Source: Nocardia carnea NBRC 14403 (GTDB taxonomy: Bacteria > Actinomycetota > Actinomycetes > Mycobacteriales > Mycobacteriaceae). From it: 64,000 nucleotides of DNA. A program made the translations under genes and the position numbers. The notes beneath the pieces were generated by a model. It was not told where the DNA came from, ran no database searches, and worked only from the letters and a program-made list of their open reading frames with translations. Positions 62,095 to 64,000 of this stretch are shown here, piece by piece. Position 1 is the stretch's first letter, and each line of letters opens with the position of its first letter. The stretch is from NCBI RefSeq assembly GCF_000308515.1, contig NZ_BAFV01000022.1, positions 124,001 through 188,000 of the forward strand, written 5' to 3'.

Positions 62095-63219
62095 CTACAC
62101 CGTGAGCAGCGAGTCGCGAAGGTTCGTGAGCGTGCCGGTATCGAGCCCGAGTACGGTCTTCGCGAATTCGTCCCAGCTGCCGTACTTGTTGTGGACTGCG
62201 TCGAGTACGGGCTGGATCATGCCGGCGCTCTGTTCCATCAGGGGGCGGATGAGTTCGATATCGACGCCTTTGCCGGAGAGGAACGCGTACGTCTTGTCGT
62301 TGTGTTCGCGGTTGTATGTGTTGGAGAGGACGAAGTCCGCGACGATTGTCTCGTCCGGTACGCCGAGTAGCCCGAGCAGCAGGGCGGTCATCATGCCGGT
62401 GCGGTCCTTACCCGCGGTGCAGTGATAGATCACGGCCTTGTCGGAGCCGGCGATGAGACGCAATGTTTCCGCGTAGCCGGCCATGGTGCCCGGCTTGCCG
62501 AGCTGGTTCACGAAGCTCTCGTCTGCGATACGCATCGCCTTACCGCCACCGAGCGTGGCTTCCATAGCGGCGCCGTCCCCGGTGGTCATCGCCGATTGGA
62601 TGGCTTCCGAGAGAGCCTGGGTGTTGTCGTCGAGCAGTGGGATACTCACCAACTCGACCCCCGCCGGCACCTGATCCGCGCCGGATTTCGCGATTTCGTC
62701 CTCGCCGCGGAAGTCGACAACTGTGCCCACATTCGCGCCCTCGACGGCGCGGCGGTCGTCCGCGGTGAGGTCGGCGAGGCTGTCCCCGCGGAAGACCCGG
62801 CCCCAGGCGACCGACCGTCCGTCGGCGGTTCGGTATCCGCCGATATCCCGGACGTTGTGAGCGCCCTGTAGTGCGAACTGCCGGGTCGAGGCAACGGTTC
62901 CGTCGTCGTCCCCGTTACGCGCCTCGAAATACCAGCGCATCACCGGGTCGAGATCGGTGATTTCCGCGGACCGGCCGTCTATATCGGCGACCTCGTCGCC
63001 GGTCGCCGACGGATCGGCGGCCGAGGTCGACGCGAAGATGGTGGCCTTGCCGGCGCCGTTCCAGGTCAAGTCGAAATCACCGGCGCTCGTCGATTCCACG
63101 GTGAGGCCGGTGGGGGCAGATGCGCTGGGCGTGGTGTCACATGCCGTGAGCGTCAATGCGGCGGCAAGCCCGAATGCTGCGGTTGTGGCGGTGAATCCAG
63201 ATTTAATGCGCGGCCTCAC
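62095..63219 (-). CDS. Lipoprotein tyrosine/serine phosphatase (PtpB/IphP-like)
   Basis: The 374-residue protein has a signal with lipobox LTLTAC (GTG start at 63219), then a Fn3/Ig-like domain and a phosphatase domain. The active-site loop VIYHCTAGKDRTGMMTALLL has C-x5-R in the order of PtpB/IphP-type phosphatases, which act on phosphotyrosine, phosphoserine or phosphoinositides. The early NVRDIGGYRTADGRSVAWGRVFRGDSL is the family N-terminal motif. The lipoprotein anchor suggests that it acts outside the cell. The true start is uncertain because no ribosome site is visible. Confidence 0.9.
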   Translation of the reverse strand: MRPRIKSGFTATTAAFGLAAALTLTACDTTPSASAPTGLTVESTSAGDFDLTWNGAGKATIFASTSAADPSATGDEVADIDGRSAEITDLDPVMRWYFEARNGDDDGTVASTRQFALQGAHNVRDIGGYRTADGRSVAWGRVFRGDSLADLTADDRRAVEGANVGTVVDFRGEDEIAKSGADQVPAGVELVSIPLLDDNTQALSEAIQSAMTTGDGAAMEATLGGGKAMRIADESFVNQLGKPGTMAGYAETLRLIAGSDKAVIYHCTAGKDRTGMMTALLLGLLGVPDETIVADFVLSNTYNREHNDKTYAFLSGKGVDIELIRPLMEQSAGMIQPVLDAVHNKYGSWDEFAKTVLGLDTGTLTNLRDSLLTV

Positions 63220-63355
63220 TTGTCGTGTCGCAACGACCGTAGACACAGTCGTGATTGTGCAGGCAGCCGCTCTCGATGATCGGGATCGGATGGATTCCGC
63301 CGGTGCGCGGTCGATCGGGGCGCCGGGCAGGCCCCGGTCTCGGCGGTAGCCCGAT

Positions 63356-63901
63356 TCAGTCATCCTCGGCAGGAGTGACAACGCTGCGGCTGATTGCCTC
63401 CCAACGGCGCCAGACGAGTTCCGGTGCGACCGGATTCGCGCGGTCGGCGACCGCCGTGAGCAGGCCGACAAGCGCCCAGGACAGGGCGGTGACGGTGAGG
63501 TCGTCGGTGCGGGGCCCGGACTGCTCGTCGAGATGTTCGCGCAGGATGGCGGCCATACTGCTGCGGCATCCGCGCAGGGCTGTCACCGAAGCCTTCGGCC
63601 CGATCAACGGTTCGTAAACCTGCGGATAACGCGCGGCCAGGCCGATCATCACTCGCACCGGCGCCCAGCGGCCGCGGTCGGATGAGCGGGCGATTTCCCG
63701 GCGCAGGTGCTCACCGCAGCTCACCACGAGCAGATCGTCTTTATCCCGGTAGTGGGCGTAGAACGTGGAGCGCCCGATATCCGCCCGCGCGATCACATCG
63801 CTCACGCTGATGCGGTCGTAGGCGCGCTCCATCATCAGCTCGATGAGGGCGCGATGCAGGGTCTCCCGGGTGCGCCGGACCCTGCGGTCAGGGGTGCTCA
63901 T
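63356..63901 (-). CDS. TetR family transcriptional regulator
   Basis: The 181-residue protein starts at ATG 63901 with GAGGAAG upstream. The N-terminal HTH contains TRETLHRALIELMMERAYDR and DVIARADIGRSTFYAHYRDKDDLL. The C-terminal domain is of the TetR_C_7 style with a hydrophobic AVLGLLTAVA-like helix. It probably regulates the phosphatase downstream on the same strand, 136 bases away. Confidence 0.9.
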   Translation of the reverse strand: MSTPDRRVRRTRETLHRALIELMMERAYDRISVSDVIARADIGRSTFYAHYRDKDDLLVVSCGEHLRREIARSSDRGRWAPVRVMIGLAARYPQVYEPLIGPKASVTALRGCRSSMAAILREHLDEQSGPRTDDLTVTALSWALVGLLTAVADRANPVAPELVWRRWEAISRSVVTPAEDD

Positions 63902-64000
63902 AGGTCTTCCTCGGTGGACAGTTCCGCCGGATCTGTCCGGAAACGGACGGATCCGGCACATCTGATTCTGGTCGACAGCGGCCGCGCTGGCGACGATCGA

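Overview
The window is high-GC actinobacterial chromosome, most likely Nocardia or a close relative in the Mycobacteriales. GTG and TTG starts are common, promoters are dispersed, and TetR, lipoprotein, alpha/beta-hydrolase and MFS genes are abundant. The conserved backbone matches what I recall of the Mycobacterium tuberculosis region around Rv2219-Rv2235. It holds a SURF1 protein, a low-molecular-weight tyrosine phosphatase (PtpA-like), a CobC-like aminotransferase, a Nif3-like protein, a coiled-coil zinc-ribbon protein, an RNase H/phosphatase fusion, RNase P RNA, a CHAD protein, panB, a TAP-type secreted hydrolase, glnA2, glnE, a DUF4191 membrane protein, an RDD protein and glnA1. The genus call rests on this synteny and general protein character, not on a marker gene.

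Region by region. 1-2.9 kb: a large LuxR-type ATPase regulator. 2.9-8.8 kb: the SURF1/ptpA operon and the divergent cobC-nif3-zinc ribbon-rnhA/phosphatase run. 8.8-11.3 kb: an XRE/MmyB regulator with a small membrane protein, and a YceI-MarR divergon. 11.3-14.4 kb: a molybdate operon (TOBE-domain HTH protein, modA, modB, modC). 14.6-15.4 kb: a Fic toxin with a small overlapping partner. 15.5-26.9 kb: accessory regulators, hydrolases, a luciferase-like oxidoreductase, an Rpn-type nuclease, an SDR, an MFS pump and a DUF4870 protein with QQYPxG repeats. 26.9-27.3 kb: rnpB. 27.6-30.5 kb: small accessory genes and a tRNA-like remnant. 30.5-40.4 kb: the conserved CHAD/pip/panB/TAP/glnA2/glnE block, closed by an HPr-like protein that lacks the catalytic histidine. 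40.5-47.8 kb: an MFS/TetR pair, a monoacylglycerol-lipase-like hydrolase, a sodium:solute symporter with a 42-residue partner, and an M20 peptidase. 48.0-51.6 kb: DUF4191, DUF2568, RDD, then glnA1 behind a clear GlnR-type operator. 51.6-64 kb: a toxin-antitoxin locus with a frameshifted PIN toxin, DUF899, hydrolase, cyclase, a multiply frameshifted FAD oxidase pseudogene, an amino-acid ABC transporter whose binding protein is fused to the permease, VOC/WYL, small proteins, a secreted tyrosine phosphatase-like lipoprotein and a TetR gene.

Functional themes. Nitrogen assimilation dominates the core: GlnA1 carries the adenylylation-type tyrosine motif, GlnE is the matching adenylyltransferase, GlnA2 lacks the site, and a GlnR box overlaps the glnA1 promoter. 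The accessory segments show repeated gene-fragment duplication. A ptpA 5' fragment lies inverted beside SURF1, an SDR 3' fragment flanks the Rpn gene, and an M20-peptidase 3' fragment flanks the symporter operon. I did not find one large undescribed system. The most unusual items are the histidine-less HPr-like protein beside glnE, the fragment-flanked insertions, the Fic module and the tRNA-like half.
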